The notes below the pieces were generated by a model. It saw nothing but the letters and a program-made list of their open reading frames with translations. It had not been told where the DNA came from and searched no databases. The position numbers and the translations under genes were made by a program. From positions 469,346 to 533,345 of the forward strand of contig NZ_SZPR01000008.1 in the NCBI RefSeq assembly GCF_005280195.1: 64,000 bases of DNA, given 5' to 3'. Position 1 is the first letter of the stretch. Each line of letters starts with the position of its first letter. The DNA comes from Streptomyces galbus. Lineage in GTDB: Bacteria; Actinomycetota; Actinomycetes; Streptomycetales; Streptomycetaceae. This document shows, in pieces, positions 53,000-64,000 of this stretch.

Positions 53000-53608
53000 T
53001 CACGTCACGACGCCCGGAACCACCGCGAGCTGCTGGTAGCCGCCGCTGCGGTGGCGCACGGTGAGCGTGACCTTCTTGCCGGGGTCGGTGGCCGCGACGG
53101 CCCGGGCGAGGTCGGCGGCCGTCTCGACGCGGGTCCGGCCGCACCACAGCACGACGTCGCCGCGGACCAGCCCCGCCGTGTAGCCGGGGCCGGGCACGTG
53201 AACGGCGATGATCTTGGCGCCCGCCTTGTACGCGTCCACGGCCTCGACACCGAGGGTGGCCCGGGCGGGCGCGGGGGCGGGCGGGGCGGTGTGCGCCGGG
53301 CCGGTACGGGTGCCGGTGGGCGCCCCGGCGGCGAGGGCGCCGTGGGCCGCCGCCTGGTGCTGCAGCTCGGCCAGTTCGCTCATGCCGATCACCGTGGCCC
53401 CCACGGTGCCCAGCCCGACGCCGGTCAGCACCAGGACGACGCCGGCGAACAGGCCCAGCAGCAGGGTGGTCAGCCGCCGGCCGCGGCGGCGCGCGGCGTG
53501 CGGGCGGGGGGTCGGGGGGCCGGGCCTGGCCCCGGCGTCACCGCCGCGGGGGTCGCCGGCGGGCTCCTGGCCGGGCATGGGCTTGGGACGCAACGCGGTC
53601 TGTTCCAT
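53000..53608 (-). CDS. PDZ-domain membrane protein
   Basis: 202-aa protein. After ~45 cytosolic residues comes one transmembrane segment (LLLGLFAGVVLVLTGVGLGTVGATVIGM), then an Ala/Pro/Thr-rich linker and a C-terminal PDZ domain (GPGYTAGLVRGDVVLWCGRTR and VAATDPGKKVTLTVRHRSG). The PDZ lacks a linked protease domain, so it likely serves as an adaptor facing the outside. ATG 53608 follows GGAGGCGATCCC. Function unknown. Confidence 0.88.
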   Translation of the reverse strand: MEQTALRPKPMPGQEPAGDPRGGDAGARPGPPTPRPHAARRRGRRLTTLLLGLFAGVVLVLTGVGLGTVGATVIGMSELAELQHQAAAHGALAAGAPTGTRTGPAHTAPPAPAPARATLGVEAVDAYKAGAKIIAVHVPGPGYTAGLVRGDVVLWCGRTRVETAADLARAVAATDPGKKVTLTVRHRSGGYQQLAVVPGVVT

Positions 53609-53705
53609 GGGATCGCCTCCGGGTGGTGCTCTACCCTGCAGGGCGGCGCGGCACGGGACACGAACGAGTGAGACTGGGTGCGTGGGGGTGGTCCCTCGTC
53701 TTCGT

Positions 53706-53751
53706 CTGCGGGTGCGTGGGGCCGGTCGCGCAGTTCCCCGCGCCTGAGGGG
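53706..53751. repeat. Streptomyces interspersed CGCGCAGTTCCCCGCGCC element
   Basis: The stretch GGTGCGTGGGGCCGGTCGCG and CAGTTCCCCGCGCC matches an element that I recall as highly repeated in Streptomyces intergenic DNA. It sits between the PDZ and LysR genes (both leftward) and may act as a terminator or processing site. Confidence 0.5.
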
Positions 53752-53754
53752 TGG

Positions 53755-54621
53755 TCAGGTCCGCGGGGAGAGGGATTGCGTCAGTCTGCGGGCCGCTTCC
53801 GGTGGGGTGGACGTGTGGAGGAGTTCGGTGCGGTGGACCACCCGGGGTTCGGTGAGGGGGATCGCGGTCGTGCCGGGGGTGGGGGCGGTCGCCGTGCGGG
53901 GCAGGAGGGTCAGGCCGTGGCCCGCGGCCACCAGGGCGACCAGGACGCGTACGTCCGTTCCGTCGTAGCGCAGGGCCGGGCGGAAGCCGTGGCCGCCGTT
54001 GGCGGCGCGGAGCTGGGCCAGGGGCAGGCCGGTGTCGGGGGCGTCGAGCCAGCGCGCGTCGGCGAGGTCGCCGAGCCGCAGGCCGCGGCGGTGGACGAGC
54101 GGGTGGGCGGCGGGCAGGAGCACCCGCACCGGCTCCTCCGCCACGCCGTACGTGGTCAGCGGTGCCACGTCGGGCAGCCGCAGCGGGTCGCTGGGGGCGG
54201 CCAGCCCGTCGACCAGGCCCAGGTCGGCCGTCCCGGCGGCGACGGCCGCGGGGACGTCGTCGCGGGCGAGCACGCGCACGGTGACGCCTGCGGGCGGCAG
54301 CGCGGCCAGCACCCGGGGACCGAGCGCGGTCGCGGAGGCGGCGAGCGTCAGGCCGTACGCGGGCGCCCCGGCCATCCGCACCACGTCGGCGCGGGCCGCG
54401 TCGAGGCGCAGCAGCAGCGGCTCCGCGTGTTCCAGCAGCCGTTCGCCGGCCGGGGTGGGCGCGACGGGGCGGCGGGTGAGCAGCGCGGCGCCGAGGTCCT
54501 GTTCGAGGGCGGCGATGTGCTGGGAGACGGCGGACTGGGTGTAGCCGAGGGCCCGGGCGGCCGCCGAGAAGGAGGCGAGGCGGGCTACGGTGACGTACGT
54601 GCGCAGGAGGTGCGGGTCCAC
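53755..54621 (-). CDS. LysR-family transcriptional regulator
   Basis: 288-aa regulator. MDPHLLRTYVTVARLASFSA and AARALGYTQSAVSQHIAALE are the LysR winged-helix DNA-binding domain (residues 1-65); the rest is a two-lobed effector-binding domain (GVTVRVLARDDVPAAVAAGTADLGLVD). It is divergent from the amidotransferase gene at 54718 with a 96-bp gap, and LysR genes usually control their divergent neighbour. ATG 54621. Confidence 0.92.
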   Translation of the reverse strand: MDPHLLRTYVTVARLASFSAAARALGYTQSAVSQHIAALEQDLGAALLTRRPVAPTPAGERLLEHAEPLLLRLDAARADVVRMAGAPAYGLTLAASATALGPRVLAALPPAGVTVRVLARDDVPAAVAAGTADLGLVDGLAAPSDPLRLPDVAPLTTYGVAEEPVRVLLPAAHPLVHRRGLRLGDLADARWLDAPDTGLPLAQLRAANGGHGFRPALRYDGTDVRVLVALVAAGHGLTLLPRTATAPTPGTTAIPLTEPRVVHRTELLHTSTPPEAARRLTQSLSPRT

Positions 54622-54717
54622 GCCCCCAGCATTCCACCGGCCGCATCAGCGCTGCTTATGGGGCGACCGTCAATCATCGTTGGACGTGAAGCCGGGCGGC
54701 TGCCCAGGATGGTCCGC

Positions 54718-57631
<2,914 letters not shown>

Positions 57632-57764
57632 CTACCCAGGGCCCGTGACGGGCATCCACGGCAGGGCACATGATCACACCATCGCGTGAATCGGGCGGAA
57701 CTCCTTGCGTTCGGGCGCCCGTTGCTGTGGGCGGACCGTCACCCGGCGGGCGTCGCCGGGCGCC

Positions 57765-58937
57765 TCAGTCGCGTACCTGGATCAGCGCGTGGGTGCCGCC
57801 GGTGCGCCAGCGCCCGCCCTCGGCGGCGACCAGGGCCCGCTCGGTGTCCGGGTCGAGGCCGGTGATCACGTCGGACTTGAGGGTGCGCAGAGCGGCGACC
57901 GGGCCCGGGAAGTGGGCGGTGACGTCGGCGAAGGAGGTGGTCGGCGGCCAGCGCCGGTCGCCCACCAGGCGACGGTAGTTGAGGTCGCCCTTGACGACGG
58001 TGAGCGTGGCGGCGGCGCACTGCGCGCGCAGGTCCGCGGGCAGGTCCTCGAACGGCAGCGGGGACGCCCAGAAGGGGTGGGCGCGCACGGCGAGCGTGCC
58101 GTCGGTCATCGCGGACCACAGGACGTGTCCGTACGCGGCGGCCTCACCGGGCGCGGCGGTGAGGGTGCGCAGGGCGTCGACGAGGTCGGCGGTCGTGGCG
58201 TCGGAGACGTAGTACGGGTAGGGCTTGACGTGCAGGACCGCCCGTTCGACGCGTCCCTCGGCCAGGAGGTGGGCGACGAGCAGCAGGTCGGGGATCAGTT
58301 CGCGGCCCGCGTTGTCGGCGACCAGGCAGAGCGTGCCCCGGCCGGTGAGCAGCGGCCACAGCCGCGCGCTGTCGTCGGCGACCAGTCCCGGTGCGGCGGC
58401 GCGGTCCTCGGCCTGCGCGTCGGAGAGCCGGAACCCGAGGTCGGCGCGGTTGCCCCAGAGCGAGCCGTGCAGCAGGGCCTCGGCGCGCTCGGCGGCGGGG
58501 CGCCGCGCGAGGGCGTCCAGGGCGGCCAGTTCCTCGCGGGTCCCGGGGCTGTCGAGCTCGGCGAGCTTGAACGGCCGGAAGGGGTCGATGCCCTGCCAGG
58601 GGCCGGGGGCGAAGTAGCCGACGGCGTGCAGGAGCCGGCGGTAGAACCAGCTCTCCGACCACAGCCACGGTACGTCGAACCAGGAGCGGCCGAGGACGGC
58701 GCCGACGCCCCACTCCCGCCACCGCCGCTGGTCGTGCGCGTCGTCGGGGAGCGGTTCCAGAACGCCGTGCAGGCAGCTCTCCCGCAGGGCGTCCAGCGCG
58801 CGGTGGACCTCGGGGCCGTACGGGAACGCACCGCGCACCTGCTCGATGATCGCCGGGTGCCGCTCGGCCAGGACACCGTGCGGGAAGGAGCCGGGTTCGT
58901 CGCCGCGGAGGACGGGCGGGGCGGGATCGTGGTGCAT
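57765..58937 (-). CDS. DUF89 damage-control phosphatase (ARMT1) family protein
   Basis: 390-aa protein. The metal-binding signature is CLVADNAGRELIPDLLLVAHLL (DNxGxE-D) and the later VVKGDLNYRRLVGDRRW (KGDxNYR), both diagnostic of ARMT1-like DUF89 proteins that dephosphorylate damaged sugar phosphates. Typical length. ATG 58937 follows closely on the cprB region. Its position between geosmin synthase and cprB is conserved in S. coelicolor as I recall it; function there is unknown. Confidence 0.85.
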   Translation of the reverse strand: MHHDPAPPVLRGDEPGSFPHGVLAERHPAIIEQVRGAFPYGPEVHRALDALRESCLHGVLEPLPDDAHDQRRWREWGVGAVLGRSWFDVPWLWSESWFYRRLLHAVGYFAPGPWQGIDPFRPFKLAELDSPGTREELAALDALARRPAAERAEALLHGSLWGNRADLGFRLSDAQAEDRAAAPGLVADDSARLWPLLTGRGTLCLVADNAGRELIPDLLLVAHLLAEGRVERAVLHVKPYPYYVSDATTADLVDALRTLTAAPGEAAAYGHVLWSAMTDGTLAVRAHPFWASPLPFEDLPADLRAQCAAATLTVVKGDLNYRRLVGDRRWPPTTSFADVTAHFPGPVAALRTLKSDVITGLDPDTERALVAAEGGRWRTGGTHALIQVRD

Positions 58938-58996
58938 GCCGATCACCGTAGCGTGGGGTGGGGCGCGCGCCGGTTCAGGCGCTCGCGCGCCCCCCC

Positions 58997-59653
58997 TCAG
59001 ACCGCGCACACTGCCATGACCTCCCGCTCCAGCCGCGTCGCCAGGGACAGGTAGCGCGGCCGGCGCGGCACCGGTACCAGGCCGCGGATGAGGACGTACC
59101 ACATCTCGGCCATCCGCCGGGGCAGTCGCGTCGGCGGCTCGTGGGTGCGGGTGACGACCCGGGTGCCGACGAACGAGCAGACCAGGGAGTGGGCCACGGC
59201 GTCGACGTCGATGTCCGGGTGCACGTCCGCCTCGCGGACCGCGCCCGCCAGGCCCCGCGAGATCAGCTCCAGCCACTCGGCGAACGGGTGCCGCAGCGGC
59301 GGGCGCACCGCGACCTCCCCGGTGGCCAGGCGCAGCCCGGCGCGGGCCACGGGGCCCTCCACGGACAGCCGCGTGATGCCGAACGTCAGCCGCATCAGCG
59401 ACTCCAGCGACGAGTAGCCCCGGTCGTCGATCTCGCAGGCGACCCGGCGGGAGGCCTGCGACTGCAGCTCCATGATCGCGTGGGCCAGGTCCTCCTTGGC
59501 CGCGAAGTGGAAGTACAGGGCGCCCTTGGTGACTCGGGCGTGCTCGACGATGTCGCTGAGGCTGGTCGACTCGTAGCCGTGACGGTCGAACAGGTCGGCC
59601 GCGGCCGTGATGATCGTCGTGCGCGTCTGTTCGGCGCGTAACTGCCTCGCCAT
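58997..59653 (-). CDS. cprB: Gamma-butyrolactone receptor homologue, CprB-like (TetR family)
   Basis: 218-aa TetR regulator. RQLRAEQTRTTIITAAADLF and VTKGALYFHFAAKEDLAHAI form the DNA-binding HTH (residues ~10-55). The ligand pocket keeps the Trp (W127 in FAEWLEL) that corresponds to the ArpA Trp required for GBL binding. It closely resembles CprB of S. coelicolor (SCO6071), an autoregulator affecting antibiotic production and sporulation. ATG 59653 lies 21 bp from an operator-like ARE, implying autoregulation. Downstream of afsA on the same strand. Confidence 0.92.
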   Translation of the reverse strand: MARQLRAEQTRTTIITAAADLFDRHGYESTSLSDIVEHARVTKGALYFHFAAKEDLAHAIMELQSQASRRVACEIDDRGYSSLESLMRLTFGITRLSVEGPVARAGLRLATGEVAVRPPLRHPFAEWLELISRGLAGAVREADVHPDIDVDAVAHSLVCSFVGTRVVTRTHEPPTRLPRRMAEMWYVLIRGLVPVPRRPRYLSLATRLEREVMAVCAV

Positions 59654-59673
59654 CCGGTGCTCTCCTGGGCCGC

Positions 59674-59698
59674 AAAGAACGGGTCATGCCGTTTGTTT
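59674..59698. promoter_or_regulatory. ARE-like operator upstream of cprB
   Basis: AAAGAACGGGTCATGCCGTTTG is an imperfect dyad with core ACGGG-N5-CCGTTT, which I recall as the consensus recognised by CprB. It lies between the afsA stop (59721) and the cprB start, so CprB or the other receptor could repress cprB. Confidence 0.6.
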
Positions 59699-59720
59699 CC
59701 TACCCCCTGTCCACCATAAC

Positions 59721-60623
59721 TCACCTCGCTTCGGTGCCCACGCGGCAGGTGAAGACAGCCGACTCGGCCTGTGTCCCGGTCACTTGGACGACGCCCGTGC
59801 CGTCGTCCCGCGCCTCGATCCAGAGCGGTTCGTCCAGCTCGGCGTACCGGTGGAAGGACGCCTCGTACTCCGAGGGGGCCCGCGTGCCGCCCGTGGTGAG
59901 GAACGCGGCCTGGCGGGCCGCCTCCAGCAGGAGCATCCCCGGGGCGTGGTCCAGCGGGTGATCGAAGAAAACGGGATGTGCGGTATGAACTCGGAGCTGC
60001 CAGCGGTCGGTTGCGCCGGTCGCGGCGAGGACCACGTCCGAGGGCAGGGCACGCGCCACCGCGGCCGGTGCGACGCCCGGCGGCACGGGCAGGGCGGTGA
60101 CCGAGTCCGGGGTGCGGCCGCCGCGCAGCCGCCGGTAGACGGCCTCGGCGACACAGGTGAAGCTGACGTCGGCGGTCGCCACCACGGCACCCTCGCGCAG
60201 GACCCGTGCGGTGTAGCGGGCGCCGGCCGGGCGCCGGCCCCGGTACTGGACCTCGGTGAAGGCGAGTTCGAGCTCGGGTTCGGCCGGCAGCCGTCCGACG
60301 GCCAGTTCCTTCGGGTGGGTGAGGGTGTGGAACTCCTGCAGGACGAACTGGTGGCCCAGCGGCACCCCGTACTCGGCGTGCGCGATCAGCGTGCCGGCCT
60401 GCCGGACGGTCTCGACCACGAGCAGCGGGTCGTAGGCCGTCCAGTCCGGCGACACGTGTAACCCGTGAGCACGCGGCCACTGCGCCGCTACGGTGAAGTG
60501 GTCCGTGGAGTCCTTGCGCCAGCCGGTGGGAAGGGTCTCCGCGACGGCCGCGCGGTGGACGAGCTGGCGGGGAACCGTCGCGGTCAGGGACGGTGGGTCG
60601 GCGGGTTGCCGCGGTCGGGTCAT
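59721..60623 (-). CDS. AfsA/ScbA-family gamma-butyrolactone biosynthesis enzyme
   Basis: 300-aa protein of the A-factor biosynthesis family with two hotdog-like repeats. LVHRAAVAETLPTGWRKDST and HFTVAAQWPRAHGLH open repeat one; HPVFFDHPLDHAPGMLLLEAARQA, the family's most conserved motif (FDHpxDHvPGMxLxEAxRQA), lies in repeat two. AfsA condenses a beta-ketoacyl chain with dihydroxyacetone phosphate, the first step of GBL synthesis. ATG 60623. It is divergent from the second receptor and immediately upstream of cprB, so signal synthase and both receptors are clustered. Confidence 0.93.
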   Translation of the reverse strand: MTRPRQPADPPSLTATVPRQLVHRAAVAETLPTGWRKDSTDHFTVAAQWPRAHGLHVSPDWTAYDPLLVVETVRQAGTLIAHAEYGVPLGHQFVLQEFHTLTHPKELAVGRLPAEPELELAFTEVQYRGRRPAGARYTARVLREGAVVATADVSFTCVAEAVYRRLRGGRTPDSVTALPVPPGVAPAAVARALPSDVVLAATGATDRWQLRVHTAHPVFFDHPLDHAPGMLLLEAARQAAFLTTGGTRAPSEYEASFHRYAELDEPLWIEARDDGTGVVQVTGTQAESAVFTCRVGTEAR

Positions 60624-60695
60624 CTCTCTCCCTACGGCCCCCCGCGGGTCACGGCCGACGGTGAGCCGTCCCTCCGTCGGGCGTTAGGGTACGAG

Positions 60696-60712
60696 GCGAC
60701 CGGTTTGTTTTT
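60696..60712. promoter_or_regulatory. ARE half-site between afsA and the second GBL receptor
   Basis: CGACCGGTTTGTTTTT contains the right half-site of autoregulatory elements bound by ScbR/ArpA proteins. The other half is weak. An A/T-rich -10-like TATGAT lies at 60737-60742 before the receptor gene. Confidence 0.4.
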
Positions 60713-60803
60713 CGACGAGATCAGTCGACGGCATCCTATGATCGGGCCGAAGCCGCGGGCGATCGCGGGGGCCCGGTCAACTCGGCGCCGTGAAGGGGCT
60801 CTT

Positions 60804-61472
60804 ATGGCAAAACAAGAGCGCGCCATCAGGACGCGCAGGGCGATCCTGGAAGCGGCCGGCGCGGTCTTCGACGAGCACGGCTACGCATCGACCACCATCT
60901 CGATGGTCCTGGAGCGGGCCGACGTCACCAAGGGCGCCCTGTACTTCCACTTCCCCTCGAAGGAGTCGCTGGCGCAGGCCGTGGTGGAGTCGCAGGTCTC
61001 CTTCGGGGCCGTGCCGCCGCAGCCGTGCAAGCTGCAGGAAGTCATCGACATGACGTTCGTGGTGGGGCAGCAACTGCTGGGCAACGCGCTGTTGCGCGGC
61101 AGCGTGCGGCTGGCCGTGGACCAGGAGACGCCGGCCGGGGTCGACCACGGCGAGCCGTTCCGGCAGTGGGCCGACCGGCTCACCGAGCTGCTCCGGCTGG
61201 CGCAGGAGCGCGGCGAGCTGCTGCCGACGGTCAGGCCGCGCGACACGGTGGAGCTGCTGGTGGGGTGCTTCACCGGGGTGCAGCTCATGGCGCGGGCGCT
61301 CACGGGCCGCGCCGACCTCGCCGAACGGCTCGCGGTCATGTGGGCGCACATCCTGCCGAGCATCGCGGTACCGGGCCTGCTCCCGGGTCTGGACGCCCGC
61401 GCCGACCGGGGTGCCCGGGTGCTGGCGTCGGTGGAGGAGAAGCCGGAGAAGGAGGAGCGGGCGGCCTCCTAG
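60804..61472 (+). CDS. ScbR/ArpA-like gamma-butyrolactone receptor (TetR family)
   Basis: 222-aa TetR regulator. RAIRTRRAILEAAGAVFDEHG and VTKGALYFHFPSKESLAQAV make the HTH, and the pocket Trp is retained (W122, FRQWADRL). The acidic tail (EEKPEKEE) is not conserved. ATG 60804 follows GGGGCTCTT rather than a perfect ribosome site. Divergent from afsA, the arrangement expected of a receptor that represses its synthase until GBL binds. It is a diverged paralogue of the CprB-like gene ~1.2 kb away. Confidence 0.92.
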   Translation: MAKQERAIRTRRAILEAAGAVFDEHGYASTTISMVLERADVTKGALYFHFPSKESLAQAVVESQVSFGAVPPQPCKLQEVIDMTFVVGQQLLGNALLRGSVRLAVDQETPAGVDHGEPFRQWADRLTELLRLAQERGELLPTVRPRDTVELLVGCFTGVQLMARALTGRADLAERLAVMWAHILPSIAVPGLLPGLDARADRGARVLASVEEKPEKEERAAS

Positions 61473-61562
61473 GGGGTGTCGGCGACGGGCGCCGTGAACG
61501 CGCCGGGGGCCGCCGCCGTACTGCTGGGGTGACCGTTCCCGCGCCGGCCGAGGAGACGCCCG

Positions 61563-62534
61563 ATGCCCCGGATGACCGCAGTCCGCCCGCTCGCCCTCCT
61601 GGCGGCCGCCGCCCTGGGTCCCGCCCTGCTCACCGTGGGCGCGGCGGGCCCGGCCCTGGCGCACGGCGCGCCCACCGATCCGGTCAGCCGGGTGTACGCC
61701 TGCTCGCCCGAGGGGGGTGCGGCGTCGCGGACGGCGGCGTGCCGGGCCGCGGTGGCGGCCAACGGGGGCCCCTTCACTGCGTGGGACGACCTGCGGGTGG
61801 CGGGCGTCGACGGCCGCGACCGGCAGGTGGTGCCCGACGGCGAGCTGTGCAGCGGGGGCCTGCCCGCGTACCGGGGGCTCGACCTGGCCCGCGGGGACTG
61901 GCCGGCGACGCGGCTCACGCCGGGCGGGACGCTGCGGATGACGTACGCGTCGACGATCCCGCACACCGGCACGTTCAGGCTGTACCTGACCGAGCCCGGT
62001 TACGATCCCGCGCAGCCGCTCACCTGGGACGACCTGCCCCGGCGCCCGTTCGCCGAGATCACCGACCCGGCGCTGCGCGACGGCGCCTACCACCTCACCG
62101 CGAAGCTGCCCGCCGACCGTACGGGCCGTCAGGTGCTGTACACCGTGTGGCAGAACAGCAGTACGCCCGACACCTACTACTCGTGCGCGGACGTGGTGTT
62201 CCCGCAGGCGCGGGCGGCGTCGCCCACGGCCGGGGCGGGTGCGCCGTCGGCGCGCGGCGACCGGAGCGGCGGGGGCGGCGCGCAGGCGAGCCCGTCGGTG
62301 AGCGCGCGGGCGGCGGACCGGCGGACGAGCGGACCCTCGGCCCAGGGCGCCACGGCGGCCTCCCCGGCGTCGGGCGCTCCCGCGGAGCGGTCGGCCGCCG
62401 GGAGCACACCGGTGGCCGCCGTCTCGCGGGAGGCCGGCGGCGGGCCCTCCGCCCCGCTGCTGGCCGGCGGCGCCGCGGCGGTGCTGGTGCTCACCGGCGG
62501 TGCCGCCCTGGCCGCCCGGCTGAGGCGGCGCTGA
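61563..62534 (+). CDS. AA10 lytic polysaccharide monooxygenase with C-terminal membrane anchor
   Basis: 323-aa secreted copper enzyme. The signal ends ALA|HGAPTDPVSR, so mature His1 begins HG and forms the histidine brace with the second His in STIPHTGTFRLYLTEPGY. CSGGLPAYRGLD and DTYYSCADVVF contain the usual disulfide Cys and C-terminal Tyr region. Instead of a CBM the ~100-residue tail is Ala/Ser-rich and ends LLAGGAAAVLVLTGG... plus RLRRR, a membrane anchor. ATG 61563 (alternative 61572). Chitin or cellulose cleavage is inferred. Confidence 0.9.
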   Translation: MPRMTAVRPLALLAAAALGPALLTVGAAGPALAHGAPTDPVSRVYACSPEGGAASRTAACRAAVAANGGPFTAWDDLRVAGVDGRDRQVVPDGELCSGGLPAYRGLDLARGDWPATRLTPGGTLRMTYASTIPHTGTFRLYLTEPGYDPAQPLTWDDLPRRPFAEITDPALRDGAYHLTAKLPADRTGRQVLYTVWQNSSTPDTYYSCADVVFPQARAASPTAGAGAPSARGDRSGGGGAQASPSVSARAADRRTSGPSAQGATAASPASGAPAERSAAGSTPVAAVSREAGGGPSAPLLAGGAAAVLVLTGGAALAARLRRR

Positions 62535-62535
62535 G

Positions 62536-62561
62536 CGCCCCCGGCCCGGAGGCCGGGGGCG
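62536..62561 (+). terminator. Hairpin terminator after the AA10 gene
   Basis: 11-bp stem CGCCCCCGGCC / GGCCGGGGGCG with a CGGA loop directly after the stop, convergent with the secreted protein gene. Confidence 0.75.
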
Positions 62562-62590
62562 TGAAGGGTGGAACGCGGTGCGCCGGCAGG

Positions 62591-63963
<1,373 letters not shown>

Positions 63964-64000
63964 ATGGCCTCGTCCTCGGACGTCACGTCGTCCGCCGACA
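63964..64000 (+). CDS. Start of an unidentified gene, truncated by window end
   Basis: ATG 63964 lies 5 nt after GGGAG and opens an in-frame reading MASSSDVTSSAD to the last base. Earlier in-frame ATGs at 63940, 63946 and 63952 are possible starts. The Ser/Asp-rich beginning is uninformative. The gene and its function cannot be identified from 12 codons. Confidence 0.4.
   Translation, partial: MASSSDVTSSAD

Overview
The window is very GC-rich actinobacterial chromosome with strong G/C bias at third codon positions. It carries a geosmin synthase, a gamma-butyrolactone (GBL) signalling locus with a CprB-like receptor, a subtilisin-inhibitor (SSI) gene and an AA10 polysaccharide monooxygenase. 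Together these point to Streptomyces. From memory, the blocks sirA-cysH-cysC-cysD-cysN-ssu and geosmin synthase-DUF89-cprB match the Streptomyces coelicolor SCO6071-SCO6102 neighbourhood, so most of this is probably core chromosome with accessory insertions.

Layout. 1-12 kb: the 3' end of a GH127-like glycosidase with a ricin-type lectin domain, a MITE-like palindromic element exactly at its stop codon, a DHA2 drug-efflux gene behind two CsoR/CstR-like operators, ThuA-like and VOC proteins, an AraC regulator, a cation/proton antiporter, a GNAT enzyme, a small membrane protein, YihY/BrkB and an AidB-like acyl-CoA dehydrogenase. 12-16 kb: a GAF/HTH regulator, a secreted protein and a GNAT enzyme. 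15.9-25.5 kb: the sulfur assimilation operon. It has a putative cysteine-attenuation leader peptide, sulfite reductase, a zinc-ribbon protein, APS/PAPS reductase, APS kinase, CysD, CysN, an SsuABC-type transporter and a sirohydrochlorin chelatase. 25.5-36 kb: DinB-like and DUF1697 proteins, an MMPL exporter, a macrolide-type glycosyltransferase, a phosphotransferase, an exonuclease, a SAV2148-family HEPN protein, and two secreted proteins that look like one copper amine oxidase split over two genes.

36-51 kb: alpha-glucan/trehalose genes glgX, treY and treZ. Between treY and treZ lie a DUF4232 lipoprotein, an XRE/NB-ARC/TPR regulator, two M14 carboxypeptidases, an SSI inhibitor translationally coupled to one of them, a 34-bp tandem repeat and an FHA protein. 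50.7-57.6 kb: a phosphotransferase lacking its catalytic Asp, an M24 peptidase, a PDZ membrane protein, a LysR/amidotransferase divergent pair and geosmin synthase. 57.7-61.5 kb: a DUF89 protein, cprB, an afsA/scbA-type butenolide synthase and a divergent second GBL receptor, with ARE-like operators between them. 61.5-64 kb: a membrane-anchored AA10 monooxygenase, a secreted protein, a 0.7 kb gap and the probable start of a further gene.

How the genes work together: the sulfur genes take sulfate to sulfide (CysDN to APS, CysC to PAPS, CysH to sulfite, SirA to sulfide), and the chelatase helps make siroheme for SirA. GlgX, TreY and TreZ convert glycogen-type glucan to trehalose. The AfsA homologue and the two receptors should form a self-contained signalling switch. 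Strongest candidates for novelty: the split copper amine oxidase, the cprB-afsA-arpA locus, the carboxypeptidase/SSI operon with its 34-bp repeat, the putative phosphotransferase pseudokinase, and the MITE and in-frame repeat insertions. All family assignments come from reading motifs by eye; no database search was run.
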